Origin: Sequoia sempervirens
Lineage: Eukaryota; Streptophyta; Pinopsida; Cupressales; Cupressaceae
Assembly (NCBI GenBank): GCA_007258455.2
Contig: VDFB02193867.1
Span: forward strand, 569,536,656-569,600,655
Direction: 5' to 3'
DNA length: 64,000 bases
The notes beneath the pieces are model-generated. The model ran no database searches and had not been told where the DNA came from. It worked only from the letters and a program-made list of their open reading frames with translations. The translations under genes and the position numbers were made by a program. Below are positions 46,457 through 58,539 of the stretch, in pieces; within the stretch, counting starts at the first letter, position 1, and the number at the start of each line of letters is the position of its first letter.

Positions 46457-48625
46457 TGTAATGTCCCTTACCGGACCTGTCCTAGAATTTGCTTGTTGAT
46501 TATGTTTAGGGGTTCTTCTATCAAATGAATTTTCTCCTAATTCAACGATCCTTAGATTCAAACCCTGTAATCACCAAATTAACACATTTTTTTGTTAGCA
46601 TTAATATCTAAACATCCAAAGTATAAGCATAATTATAAGAATAATAATGAAACCAGAAGAGGAGTGGTGTGAGTAGATCTGCCAGAAGCTGTCCATCTAA
46701 GCCCAAGGGCACAAGCATACTAATGGGATGACCCACCCCTTGGCCCCGAGTTGAATGTCCAACTCAGATCATTCCATCCCTGGAGTGGCGTGCTTAGAGG
46801 AAACACTTACACTTGCTTTCTCTACATCTCGTCAACACCTCAAAAGACACATGACCTATTGGGGAAAGCCAGCGGAGTTTATAAGTGGCCTAGGCCTACC
46901 GCCCCTCCATGGCCACAGCGGATTGTTAAGCGGGACCCCCACCCCTCCATGGCCGCAGCGGATTGTTAAGTGGGGTTTTTAGGCACCACTTTTCTCAGGC
47001 CCTTTCCCCTAAATAGGCTTAAAAACACAGAGAAGACAATCTTTTACAATCAAATACACATGGATTTTCATCAAGTCAATATCAACAATATTTAACAAAC
47101 TAAAGAAATCATTATTCTAACAATTTGCACAATAACATTTACTATCTAAGGAAAGCATTGCTTCTATGATTGGATCTATAATATCTACTATATGTATGCA
47201 TCCTTGTGACGGTCTCGTATCTAACCACGCATAGTCCCAATGGTAATTCTTCCTACTGAAATATAAGTAACACTTGTTCCTATATCCAAATCGGGATTAG
47301 TGACTATATATATATATATAGTACAGCATATCAATATATCAGAAAACAGAGCAGGACTTTAATACAGAGATCCCTCATCATATATTCCAGAATTAATAAA
47401 TTTCAACAAATTCTAATTAGCCCAGTTCACAATATATGCATATGATTTCATAAGATGAAGGAATAACAAATGCAGTATGCTAATTGATCAAAAACTCGTA
47501 TCTATATGTTCAGAAAACACCAATGTAGATCAAACAGGATTAGAACCAGTTTATACAGATGAACAATTAAGGGTCTAGACTCGTGCTAGGACTACACAGT
47601 CCGTCCAAAGCTCATGTCCATTATCAAGGCAGAGAATACTAATTCCCAGATACGAGTCTTCACAAAGACTACTTCCAGGGCTACGTCAAAATTGTCATAA
47701 GCATCCTCACGTATAAAGGCTGTATATTATATTCGAGAAAGCACAGATCGTTTGGAGCTTGGGACAATATTTTAACAGCAATCATTATATCTGATCTAGG
47801 AAGTAAGTATTAAGACTAGTGAGTGTTTCTCACCGGGTTGGATCAGACAGATCGGTTTCTAGAGATCATGGATTTTCGCTGGCCCAGAAAACGCACAAAA
47901 TAATTTCTATTATATGCTATCAGTATTGTTACGGTTATTAATTTAATATTTGGATATTAGAAGATTAATGGCTAAGTGGGAATCCCTCACCTGAGCCGCT
48001 ATGCATCCCTATTGCTCTTCGCTTTCTTCCCTTGCTTTCTCCTCTCTTCGATGCCCCCGTGGACGACCATCGAAGACCCTATTTCTAGTGCGCGATGCAT
48101 CGCGACTTTCAGCCAGACGCCTCTGGGCAAAAGGAGGTGTCTTTTCATCAGTTCCATTATGCTATGTCGGCTTTGCCAGTATCTGCTCGAGGGATGACCA
48201 AATTCGTCAAGTGTAAGTTATGTATTTAGTGACTTATTTATTTTTAACCCGCAAGTGCCTTGCATTGATCGCTATTTTGAAGGGCACTTTTCCCTTCCAC
48301 GGATGCTATACTTATTTACTTAGATTGAATTTTGAATAATCGCCCAAGTGACTTATTCAATTATTTTATATTCATTCCCTTTAGATACTATTATATATTA
48401 TTTCTTTATTATTATAATATTAAATGCTTTATTTCATGTTGTTATATCATTATAATATAATTATCATGTTAAATGGAAATTTCTTATATATTTTAAATTG
48501 TCAATATTATGATTGTGATAACATTTGAATTTTAATTTACATAGATTATAATTATAATATTGCCTTTGGCAATTATAATTATATTGGATGGTTATCTTTA
48601 GTGTCATGATACTAGGGATATGACA
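46457..48625. mobile_element. TGTAATGTCC-type LTR nested in giant element 3
   Basis: TGTAATGTCCCTTACC to GGGATATGACA, with target duplication ATTTT (46452-46456, 48626-48630). 2169 bp, against about 2159 bp for the LTR at 38707-49501, and the same end types. No coding sequence recognised. It carries a 40-bp tandem duplication at about 46902-46980 (CCCTCCATGGCC, CAGCGGATTGTTAAG) and a short TA run near 47305. Confidence 0.75.
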
Positions 48626-48805
48626 ATTTTTGATCTAAAAGGCCTGCTTTTTGGTTGATTTTTCTGATTTTTTAGTGGCTTTTTGCATGCTTTTTACTTG
48701 ATTTTTTAGATTTTGAGTGATTTTTTGCATGCTTTTCAGTCTAAAGATGGAAACTTTGACTCTTTGATTGGTGGGACCTTGGCACTTGCCAAAAATAGAA
48801 AGTTT

Positions 48806-48815
48806 CTAAAAATAG
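48806..48815. promoter_or_regulatory. MEF2-type CArG box in element 3
   Basis: CTAAAAATAG followed by TAAATTCCCGAATGGTCC, aligned with the element 1 boxes. A decayed CCAAAAATAG precedes it at about 48789. Confidence 0.45.
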
Positions 48816-49076
48816 TAAATTCCCGAATGGTCCAAAAGTGCCAAAAATGAAAAAAGCAAAATCCCTAAAAAGTAGGAGGTGTCAAAATTGGGCGAAAGCA
48901 CAGGGGATCCTCGTCTGCAGGGTCTTCTGAACACTTCTACGACGTTTACGCGCAATTTCAGGCTTGAAATTTCAACTTGGCTTGAGTGATGACTCCAGAC
49001 TCTGACTTGAAACCCATGGAGTGAAAGAACCTATGAAATTGCAACTCAAAACTAAACCCTAAAAACAAACCGTCGA

Positions 49077-49121
49077 GGGTCCCCATTTGCAATGGGGCGA
49101 TGTGTGAAATAGGTCACAACA
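49077..49121. repeat. conserved terminal block with hairpin, element 3
   Basis: Same CCCCATTTGCAATGGGG hairpin as element 1, then CGATGTGTGA and GGTCACAACA. Confidence 0.75.
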
Positions 49122-49506
49122 CGTCAATTCTTCGAACCTTTTTTTGCCCCCAAAAGGTCTATTACACCACCCATATGAAGAAGTAGATGATTACTATCTC
49201 TCAATACTTCCGTCTTCGCTCCTTATATCACCACGTTTCTTTAAAGAGACACAAACTTTGAAAGGTCATAATTGTTCAATCGCTCCTCAATTAGCCTTAG
49301 ATAAACGCTTAATCGTTGCTCATTTTATTTGTAAATATTAACATTGTTAATTTATTCTATTTATTTATTATTTATTATGATTTGTATTATTATAATTTAT
49401 TTCATTTTTAATTTGTAATTATAATATTTAAATCGAAGTTATTTATTTCATTGTCTTTTAGTTTTAGGCGCTTTAGCTTTCCAATCTCGGGGGACATGAC
49501 AATAAA

Positions 49507-52500
49507 AGAATGGAAGAGCTCATTGTTAGGGGGCTGGATTTTGGTTTTGGAAACAGGGTTTGTTGGTGGACGTAGTTCACAACCTTTTTGAGGTGAGGTG
49601 ACCTCTGAAAGAAAATTGGCTTAGACAGTGAGAAATCTGCCTAGGCTGATTGCAGGTGTAGCCATCCAGGTTTCACGCATGAATTAATTGTTACTACAGA
49701 ATTTGAGATTGAGGTTTGATACATGCTGTTCAGTTTAAAGCCATTGTAATTGTTCCATTTTGTTTCTAATTGGGTTGCTGTAACTGTGTAACATATTAAA
49801 GAAAAGTTGAATATGAAATATACAACTTACGCCTCAATATGAATATATGGATGAAAGGTTTGATTAAGCTGCAATATCTAATTTGAAGTTCTTGAATTTA
49901 TTCTTGGTATCGTGGAAATTCATCTAGTCATCTTTTCTTTTGAGCTTTGATATATGATTGATATTGCGGAAGATAAGTGTTTTCTGTGTCTGGCCATAAG
50001 CTTATTAAGAGCAGGATTGTTGGAAAATATTGATCTTTCCAAAAGGATCATTTCAGAGGAACGAGTTTAATCAGTGAGGATTCAGTTTATTCTACAGTAA
50101 GAGTTGAAGGAGTCATAATAATATTTGGGTGCCGTGTGATTTAAGGAGAAGACAACAGTGCTAGGAAATTGGCACACTATTACATTCTGGAATGGTAAAA
50201 AGAAACGGTGGTATTAGTTGCATTGTTTTTTCTGTTGAAGAGTGCCGCTCCATCAAGTGAATCACCAATCTAAAACAAATATGAATCAAGGATATCTTGC
50301 TACATTCGAAAATCCCCATGAGCCGCACACACGAGAGAATGAGTTAAGGTAAATCGATATCAAAGTTTATTATCAAAATGGTATTCTAAGCTCTGAGGAG
50401 TCGTGGCAATTGTTTTGGTACAGATGTCTGAAAACTGGCAATTGATAGCAAGAGATGGAAATGGTGGCAGTATAGTTCGAGCAAACAAATCTTGTTTAGC
50501 AAAGCCGTTTCAATTCAAGAAACTAGGTAATACAGATCAATTCATATTTCTCTTTAAGCTCAGAAATAATTCTTTGGGAGCCGCCATTTATTGAGGAGGA
50601 TTAAATGAATTAAGTCGACTTGCAAAAGAAGTCCACTTCTTTCCCTTTATGCTGGGCAATCATGTAAAGTGGTTCTGAAGAGTCGTGAAACAAAAGGAAT
50701 TCGTGCTAGACTCGATAATATTCCAAACTGCAAAAAATAAAGAGTCGTCAAGTATTAGAATAGCCGCACTCTTAATTCTATGCAGGAGGGGACATGTAAA
50801 GGACAGGAATATTAAGGATCGAGTGATTCTTTAAATTGCTGCTTATTTAATTTGAAAAAAAAGAAAAGAAAATGTATCTTCTGAGAGCTTGAGCTTTATG
50901 GGAATAATATGAGGACGTGGCATTGGGATCTTTGGAAGGACGTGTAGGCTACAGCAGCGAACACTAAGGTTTTTAAGAGGTTACACTTGGCTTCATTCCT
51001 GGTAGAAGTAATCTTCAAGAGACAAGTTGAACCTTTCTTTATATTATATTTGCCATCAAATAAATGTTTTGTCATCTAGTGGCTTTGAAGGGAGTACCAC
51101 CAACAAAGGGAGTGCTGTAGATAGCGAATGAATCATAACTTTTCTCAAACAAAGGAGGCTGGAAGTAAATTCATCATCATCTGTTGGTATTACCTGGGAT
51201 ACGAGCCCTGCCAAAAATTAGATAGACAAGGAAGCTGAGTCTTGATCAGTTCAGGAGTATATTGTCATTGTACATTTAATTTTGATGATTATAGAAAAAA
51301 CTGTTGCTGCTCTGCTGTTCATTGAGTCTGTGTCTGCGGTTACTTATTGAGTTTGGTCAGCGACAAAGTTCTATAATAAATTGAAAATTGGAAATGATTC
51401 CCCTTGAGTTTTTGTACTGAGAAATTTATTAATGGATGTATGGAACAAAACATTGCAAAGTCATTGTTGTTTAAAGTCAGAATAGTGCACAAGAAAAAAC
51501 TGTTTGACAAAATGCCTGAGCATCTGTGTTGATAAAATCAGGAAAAAAGGTGATCTCAAATTAGGGTAGCTCCTTACATTCACCAATAGTTTAGGAGTAG
51601 GATTAGTAATCGTATGCATCTCATGATTCAACGGTCCAACCAAGGAAGCATCTCTAGCGAGTCATATTAGTTATTATCCTAAGGAATAATTTTTAACATA
51701 TCTTCATGTTGGCTTTGTGCAATGATGTTTTTATCAGCTTAAAAAGAGATTTTGTGTAGTAGGTTAGTTTTTGGTCTAGTGACAACCTTTGGGGCCAAGC
51801 ATACATTGGATACTACTACAACACTTTCAGTTTGTTTATCCTCAGTTGTGATTAATTTTTTCAAGGACACCTCTAGGAACACTCTCTTGGGTCTAGCTAA
51901 GCCCAAAGTGAAGGAGATGATATACACTCTTAGCAATTGGCCTTAAATCGCTCACATTTTGTTGATGAGCTGATCAATCCCCCTTCAGGATGACATTTCC
52001 CTAGCCCTGGAGTGGATTGATACCTCTAGGAGTGTGAGCAGCAATTTTGGGAACCAACATGCGGATTGTTGATTTTGTGCACAAGCTCGTGTTCCACATA
52101 TTGGTTTCTCTTTTCAATGACTAATTAGTTTGATCAAATAGACATATGAAAGAAAATGCAGGTTGATTGTCCACACATACACTTCTCTAGGGAATAGTTT
52201 ATTTCTAAGCCTGCACACATTGGGTGGTTCCATGCAATCTTTGTTCTCGCACATCTTTGATGATGTGTTGACAAAGCATAATAATTGTCAACTTGCTAAT
52301 TTGTTGAAATGTTGACAGATGTCATTTATTTATTCAAATGATGCATTCGAAGTAGAATTAGTTGCTTTGGGAGGTGCATGGTCTCAAGGTAGATTACAAG
52401 TTTTCTCTTGGAAGATGTACAAGAGGAAGATGCCACATCTTGTTGAATCTACATATATGCAACACATCATGAAAAAGAGGGATTGAAACTAGATACTAGT

Positions 52501-52637
52501 ATAGAAATTGAGCATCAACATGCAAGGCATTGAGAAAGCAGTTTGTGCATACATTGGCTTTATGGAGAAGTCACTCAACTATGGAATGAACTAGTCAATG
52601 GTGAGAATTGATCACTAAAGGAGAGAATTGATCACTA
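49507..52637. other. degenerate sequence, no gene recognised
   Basis: About 3.1 kb with stops in all frames. No domain or terminal repeat that I can support. A short exact duplication lies next to copia B: GAGAATTGATCACTAAAGGA occurs twice at about 52602-52642. Confidence 0.5.
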
Positions 52638-52642
52638 AAGGA

Positions 52643-53270
52643 TGTTAGTTTTAGGATCAGAAATTAAATAAGCAGATATAGAGCAATTTTAAACAATTTG
52701 ACACAGCATATACCTTGGGAAAACCCTCCAACTTGAGGGAGAAAAAACCCAGCAACAATATATCACTTTTATATTGAATAATAACCAGCAATTTGCTTTA
52801 CAATAAGGCCAATCACAAGGCTGAATATCAACACCTCACTTGATGCAATACAAGATAATATCGATCTCCTTGTAGATGATAACTTTGACCCTCTTGAAGA
52901 CTTCACTCTGCTGAAGGTAATGCTCGATCTCTTACTAAGTGCGAATTTGAACAATAATGAAAAATGAATGATAGAATGAAGAGAGTGATTGCCTATATAT
53001 ACAAAGTGAATGTGACTTCTTCCAAGAGATGCGTCTCTTATTCAAGAGGTCGGCCATCATGAAGAGTGGCGAATATCAAGGAGAGGTCGGCTACAATAAT
53101 AAATATTGTTAATCTTTTAAGTGAAGCGCCTATATTGTTTATCTTTTAAGTGAAGCGCCTCTTCACTAAAAGGTGTCTCCAATAAATTAAATAGCCGTTA
53201 GGCTATATTTCATTTATTGCTTTATGAAATCGAGGCTTGAAGTAGAGGCATGCGGCTGTAATCTTCAACA
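52643..53270 (-). repeat. copia B 3' LTR
   Basis: TGTTAGTTTTAGGATCAG to GTAATCTTCAACA. Contains a ~30-bp tandem duplication (ATCTTTTAAGTGAAGCGCC twice near 53113-53160) that the 5' LTR lacks. Confidence 0.93.
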
Positions 53271-53287
53271 CTCCCTCTCAGCTAGGG
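53271..53287 (-). other. copia B polypurine tract
   Basis: Minus strand CCCTAGCTGAGAGGGAG abutting the 3' LTR. A second copy of the tract lies at about 53718-53734. Confidence 0.7.
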
Positions 53288-53299
53288 AGGAATACTTCC

Positions 53300-53640
53300 A
53301 GATATCCAATGTCGTGGAGTCTCTCAACATGGCATCCACAATGGCTCATAGAGTCACTCAATGTGATATCGTCCATCATGGCTACTCCCATGTATGGAAA
53401 AGAACATGTGCACAAGTGCCCATCACGGAGTCACTCAACGCGATGTTGTCATCTCAACATGACGTCCACCATGGCTACTCCCAGAGGGTGAATAAACACA
53501 AGTACAAGAAAATCATCACAAAGTCTCTCAACGTGATGTTGTCATGGAGTCACTCAACATGACATCCACCATGGCTACTCCCAGAGGGTGGAAACAAGGG
53601 CTTTCCCCTCAAATTTCTCCCACAGAGAAAGATGCATTAA
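53300..53640. repeat. copia B 3' UTR tandem expansion
   Basis: The phrase CAACATGACATCCACCATGG, then CTACTCCC, occurs in about four variant copies here. Copia A has one to two copies at the matching place (4255-4320). Confidence 0.7.
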
Positions 53641-53816
53641 CAAGGGCTTCCACCTCAAATTTCTCTCACAGAAAAAGATGCATTAAAGCAAATCACAAAA
53701 GATCACTGATGTTGAGTCTCCCTCTTAGCTAGGGTTTGATTCTCCACAACTCCAAGCTTGTCTCGAAAGTGCACAAACTTTACTCTGGAGAGAGGCTTGG
53801 TGAGAATATCAGCCGT

Positions 53817-55200
53817 CTACTCATCAATGCAAATGTAACTCAATTGGATAGCTTTCCTCAATACCATATCTTTGATATAATGGTATTTGATCTCAACATG
53901 TTTTGTTTTGTTATGAAACACGGGATTGACATAAAGCTTCACACAGCTTTGATTATCACAATGAATAATAGTTGGCTCCAATGATTGCCCAAACAATCCT
54001 ACAAGGAGCTTCTGAAGCCACACTACTTCTCGAACTGCTACACAAGGTACAATATACTCTGCCTCTATAGTGCTTAGTGCCATTGAAGACTGCTTCCTGC
54101 TATACCAAGAAATCATCACAAATCTCAAACTAAAGCAACATCCAGAGGTGCTTTTCCGATCAGCCACACTCCCTGCCCAATCAGAATCAGAATATCCTTG
54201 CAACTTTAGGTCCACACTGGAAGAATATCTCAAGCCATATCCAACTGTGCCACGCAAGTAAGTATCTCAGGATATGCTTAGCTGCAACTAGATGAATTTG
54301 CCTTGGTTCACACATGAACTGACTAAGTGCACTCATTGCATAGCAAATATCTAGTCTAGTATTGACTAGATACATCAACGATCCAATCAACTGCCTGTAC
54401 ATAATGGAATCCACCAGATCTGAACTAGCTGCAGACTCACTCAATTTCTTCAAATTGGTCTCCATCGATGTAGAAATAGATTTGCAATCCATCATACCAA
54501 ATCTCTTTAGGATGTCTATAGTATACTTTCCTTAACTCAGAATGATCTCATTAGGCCTTTGCCACACTTCCAATCCTAGGAAGTAATGCATATATCCTAG
54601 ATCCTTCATCTCAAATTCAGAAGCTAACTCCTTCTTGCATTTGATAATGAGATATTCTGCTCCAGTAAGAAATAGATCATCAACATAAAGAACCAAAATT
54701 AATGCCTCACCATCAACTACCTTGAAGTATAGGTTTGAATCAGCATCATTCTTGGAAAAGCCCAAGCTCATTAGGTATCGATCAATCCTCTCATACCAAG
54801 CACGACGAGCCTGCTTAAGGCCATACAAAGCCTTCTTCAATTTACAAACATGAGACTCCTTCCCATGAATCTCAAAGCCGTCAGGTTGCTCAATGTATAC
54901 CTCTTCTTCAATTACACCATTAAGGAATGTTGTCTTCACGTCCATCTGATGTGACTTCCATCCTTTAGTTGCTGCAATAGCAATGATAGTCCTAATGGAT
55001 GTATAACAAGCAACTTGAGCAAAGGTTTCTTCATAATCTATTCCCTCTTTCTGAGAGAAACCTCTAGCCACAAATCTAGCCTTGTACTTCTCAATGCTTC
55101 CATCAGCCGCATGCTTGATCTTGAAAAGCCATTTGGAAGATACAACAGATTTCCCTTCTGGTCTTGGGATATTGATGATAGATTGATATTCTTCAGCCAT
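53817..55200 (-). pseudogene. copia B reverse transcriptase and RNase H
   Basis: Pieces 54532-55200, 54187-54495 and 53817-54257. RT has SSKWLFKIKHAADGSIEKYK, QMDVKTTFLNGVIEEEVY, KKALYGLKQARRAWYERID and the active site LVLYVDDLFLTGAE, intact. A stop follows PNEIILS at 54532. RNase H has SDSDWAGSVADRKSTSG, ALSTIEAEYI, IHCDNQSCVKL and KYHYIKDMVLRKAIQL. A frameshift lies near 54260 after RYL. The final TKP tail found in A is cut short by a stop. Confidence 0.92.
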
Positions 55201-55370
55201 AGCATCTCTCCATACTTGCTAACTTGATGCTTCCTCAACATTGGAAGGCTCAGATTCAATAATATGACTCATTAATGTAACATAGCTTGGAAACTTCTGT
55301 GGTCTTTTGCTTTCTCCGAATGTTCCTCTAGGGGCTGTAAACTTTTCTCCTCTTGCATTGTTTGCCTAGC

Positions 55371-56515
55371 TCATGGAGGTCTCTTTCGACCTATGACAAT
55401 GTTTCTTGGCCCATCAATTGGTTCCAAAGGCTCAACTGGATCACCATCTTCTTCTGGTTCAATAGACTCCCTTTGAATCTCAGGAGTATGATCAACTTCC
55501 ATGTCCTGAGGAGTCTCTTGGTTTTCATTATCTATCTCCATGTATGAACCTTTAGATCTCTTGAATGCAACATCTTCCTCAAAAGTGACATCCCTGCTGA
55601 TCTCTATTTGTTTATGACCTGGAATGTAAATCCTGTAGGCTTTTGAAGATTCACTGTAACCCACAAATATTCCTTTCTTGCCAGATGGTTCCAACTTAGT
55701 CCTTTTATCTTTAGGCACATGAACATACACAGGACAACCAAAGATTCTCAAGTGACTAACCTCAGGCTTCACACCTGTGAAGGCTTCTTCAGGAGTCATG
55801 TTCTCCAAAATACGATGAGAGCTCTGATTCTAAACATACACTGCAGTTCTAGATGCTTCTGCCCAAAGAAAGGTTTGTAAGCCTTGATCATGGATCATGG
55901 CTTTAGCTGCTTCAACAATGGATCTATTCTTCCTTTTTGCAACACCGTTCTAATGAGGATTGTAAGGGACACAAAACTCCCTCTTAATCCCAACCTCGAT
56001 ACAAAAGTTACGAAATCCCCCAGAGATGTATTCTCCTCCGTTGTCAAATCTCAGAACTTTGATCCTCTTCCCAGACAAGTTCTCTACTTGAGCCTTAAAT
56101 TCTTTGACTCAAGTACCTCTTCAGATTCTTTAGTCTTTAAGAAATAAATCCAAGTCTTTCTAGAGTAGTCATCAATGAAAATTACATAATACCAAAAACC
56201 ACTCAAAGAAGCAACAGACATTGGACCACACAAATCAGAATGAACAAGATCTAGAATACACTTAGATCTACTTTCACTACTATGAAAAGGACCTTTAGTA
56301 TTCTTACCCAATGTGCATCCTCGGCAAGTACCTTCATGCTCCTGACTGAGTTTTGGAAGGCCAGTGACCATCTTCTGCATGGATGGAAGAGCTCTGAAAT
56401 AGAGGTGAGCAAGTCTTTTATGCCAAAGCTCACTTGAACTGGTAGAATCATGTAATAATGCCTGCATTGGATGAATGGAAAGTCTATAAAGACTCTCTTG
56501 CCGAACACCAATCAC
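55371..56515 (-). pseudogene. copia B integrase
   Basis: Pre-integrase HHCC region: ELWHKRLAHLYFRALPSM and CRGCTLGKN. Catalytic core: DLVHSDLCGPMSVASLSG, VIFIDDYSRKTWIYFLKTKE. A broken stretch near 55810-56090 still shows DNGGE-type and NGVAKRK-like sequence. The C-terminal piece 55371-55808 has LRIFGCPVYVHVPKDKRTK and KGIFVGYSESSKAYRIYIPG, ending in an acidic linker to RT. Frameshift and stops in the core. Confidence 0.88.
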
Positions 56516-56855
56516 TCAGGCTGTCTTGATGCTAGAGTTCTTCGACCAAGCAAGAACTTTTCCCTCGGAAAATGCAACTTGATATCCCTTGTCCTCCAAA
56601 GCTGAAATTGATACAAAGTTCCTCTTGATACTTGGTACGAACAACACATCGCTCAAATGAAGAGAGATGCCGAAATCTAGGTGAAGAGAGGAGGCTCCAA
56701 CACCTTTCACTGAATAGCATGCATCATCTCCAATTATGACTTGAATGTTGGTATCTCTCTACACCAAATTTGAAAGATGCTCTCTAAACCTAGTAATGTG
56801 ACGAGAGGTGCCACTGTCAATCAACCATGTGCTACTATCAGTTGGAACATTGCTT
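56516..56855 (-). pseudogene. copia B aspartic protease
   Basis: The active site WLIDSGTSRHITRFREHLSN lies at the end of the long gag frame (56759-56830), so gag and PR are one frame here as in intact copia elements. After a stop at 56759, the second half resumes (LHLSDVLFVPSIKRNFVSIS). Confidence 0.88.
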
Positions 56856-57739
56856 GATAGGGCTGAGATAAATAGAAATCCATTTGAATTATCTCTTGAA
56901 TCCTTCTGAGGAGAGACATCATTTACATTCGCAGTAGAAGCATGTTGCTTAGGTCTTGTTGCACAATCTCTCGCATAGTGACCAAACTTGTCACATCTGA
57001 AGCACTGTATATGGGAGAGATCCTTCTTCTTCTTAGATTCAGGAGCACCATCCGGTCTTCTATCTCTATTCCTCTTGAAATTTCCTTTCTTTCCTTCTCT
57101 TCCTTTCCTCTTCAATGTTTGAGCAGCAAGAACATGATTGTCTTCATTGTTAGAACTTCGTCCAATACCTCTTGTTTCCAATCTTGATTCCTCTTGAATA
57201 CAATCTGCCCTAAGTCGATCAAACTTTGGTAGCTTCAATCTTCCACTAATACCTTGGATGAATGGCTCCCAAGATTGAGGAAGACCGTTGAGTGCCAACA
57301 TGACTAAATCTTTGTCATCAACCATATTACCAATCGCACAAAGCTGATCTCTCAACTCGGTGATCTTCATGAAGAAGGAGATGACTGAATCTCCTTTCGC
57401 CATCTTGATGCGATGAAGTTGTTGCCTCAATGCAAGGGCTCGACTAGTGTTATTGATCTCATATAGTCCCTCCAAAGTCTTGAACATCTCTCTCGTTGTC
57501 TTCAACTTGGAGATAATAGGCACAAGGTGATCCTTCATAGAATCAATCAATATCTTCTTGGCCTTTGTGCCATTCTTCCTCCATTGAGTCTTCTCAGTCT
57601 CATCGGAAGGTTCAAGTAGCTCGTTCTCCATGAACTTGATAATATCATTTTCTTCCAATGCAATAAGTACTCTAAACTTCCAAGAGGTGAAGTTAGAGGC
57701 ACCATCGAGTCTATCTTCAACCTTAAGTCCGTTCACCAT
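56856..57739 (-). pseudogene. copia B gag
   Basis: Open throughout. Start taken at MVNGLKVEDRLDGASNFTSW (57739), because the frame upstream of it crosses the leader and nearly reaches the PBS. The UBN2-type region has LRQQLHRIKMAKGDSVISFF and MLALNGLPQSWEPFIQGI, then a basic stretch (RKGREGKKGNFKRNRDRR) and one CCHC knuckle CFRCDKFGHYARDC. The frame runs into protease without a break. Gag may still be translatable, but the element as a whole cannot move by itself. Confidence 0.9.
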
Positions 57740-57829
57740 TTTTGTAGATAAGATAGACACACAAAGATGAGAATGAGAATGGAAGATAACACTGCTTATA
57801 GAAATCTGATCACAATCTTGCTTAAACCC

Positions 57830-57841
57830 GCTCTGATACCA
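57830..57841 (-). other. copia B primer binding site (initiator Met tRNA)
   Basis: Minus strand TGGTATCAGAGC abutting the 5' LTR. Confidence 0.92.
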
Positions 57842-58431
57842 TGTTAGTTTTAGGATCATAAATTAAATAAGCAAATATAGAGCAATTTTAAACAATTTGA
57901 CACAGCATATACCCTCTCCAACTTGAGGGAGAAAAAACCCAGCAACAATATATCACTTATATATTGAATAATAACCAGCAATTTGCTTTACAATAAGGCC
58001 AATCACAAGGTCGAATATCAACACCTCACTTGATGCAATACAAGATAATATCGATCTCCTTGTAGATGATAACTTCGACCCTCTTGAAGATTTTGAATTG
58101 CTGAAGGTAATGCTCGATCTCTTACTAAGTGCGAACTTGAACAACAATGAAAAATGAATGATAGAATGAAGAGAGTGATCGCCTATATATACAAAGTGAA
58201 TGTGGCTTCTTCCAAGAGATGCGTCTCTTCTTCAAGAGGTCGGCCATCATGAAGAGTGGCGAATATCAAGGAGAGGTTGGCTACAATAATAAATATTGTT
58301 TATCTTTTAAGTGAAGCGCCTCTTCACTAAAAGGTGTCTCCAATTAATTAAATAGCCGTTAGGCTATATTTCATTTATTGCTTTATGAAATCATGGCTGG
58401 AAGTAGAGACCCACAGCTGTAATCTTCAACA
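57842..58431 (-). repeat. copia B 5' LTR
   Basis: Same family as 52643-53270. It lacks a short stretch (CTTGGGAAAAC-like) near 57912 and the ~30-bp duplication. Confidence 0.93.
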
Positions 58432-58539
58432 AAGGATTCAAATACAAAGAATCTTTGTACATTTGTATTGTAACTTTCTAATTCTTTGATACATCTTTAT
58501 ACATCTCTATATATATTATGACAATTATGGTGTTAATTC

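Larger units (their letters stand above)
40491..49121 (-). mobile_element. giant element 3: ORF-bearing TG...CA element, probable solo LTR
   Basis: Ends TGTTGATGCG and GGTCACAACA, with perfect target duplication CGTCA (40486-40490, 49122-49126). It has the same layout as elements 1 and 2, and its first ~130 bp is very close to element 1. A 2.17-kb LTR is inserted at 46457-48625, so the native length is about 6.46 kb. The ORF is the most decayed of the three. Confidence 0.85.
38707..49501. mobile_element. TGTAATGTCC-type LTR, split by giant element 3
   Basis: Starts TGTAATGTCCCC and ends GGGGGACATGACA, with target duplication ATAAA (38702-38706, 49502-49506). Removing element 3 and one copy of its TSD leaves about 2.16 kb. 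No coding sequence recognised. Both ends have GTCCC/GGGAC, giving short terminal inverted complementarity. A second copy with similar ends and almost the same length sits at 46457-48625. Probably a solo LTR. Confidence 0.75.
52643..58431 (-). mobile_element. Ty1/copia retrotransposon B, complete with both LTRs
   Basis: LTRs at 52643-53270 and 57842-58431, PBS, gag-PR-INT-RT-RH in copia order, polypurine tract and perfect target duplication AAGGA (52638-52642, 58432-58436). It is a sister of copia A: proteins align over their full length. It is better preserved than A, with the RT active site YVDD intact and gag open, but stops and frameshifts still interrupt pol. Confidence 0.95.

Noticed and set aside
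47304..47320. TA dinucleotide run
   Set aside because: Short simple repeat in AT-rich sequence with no special context.
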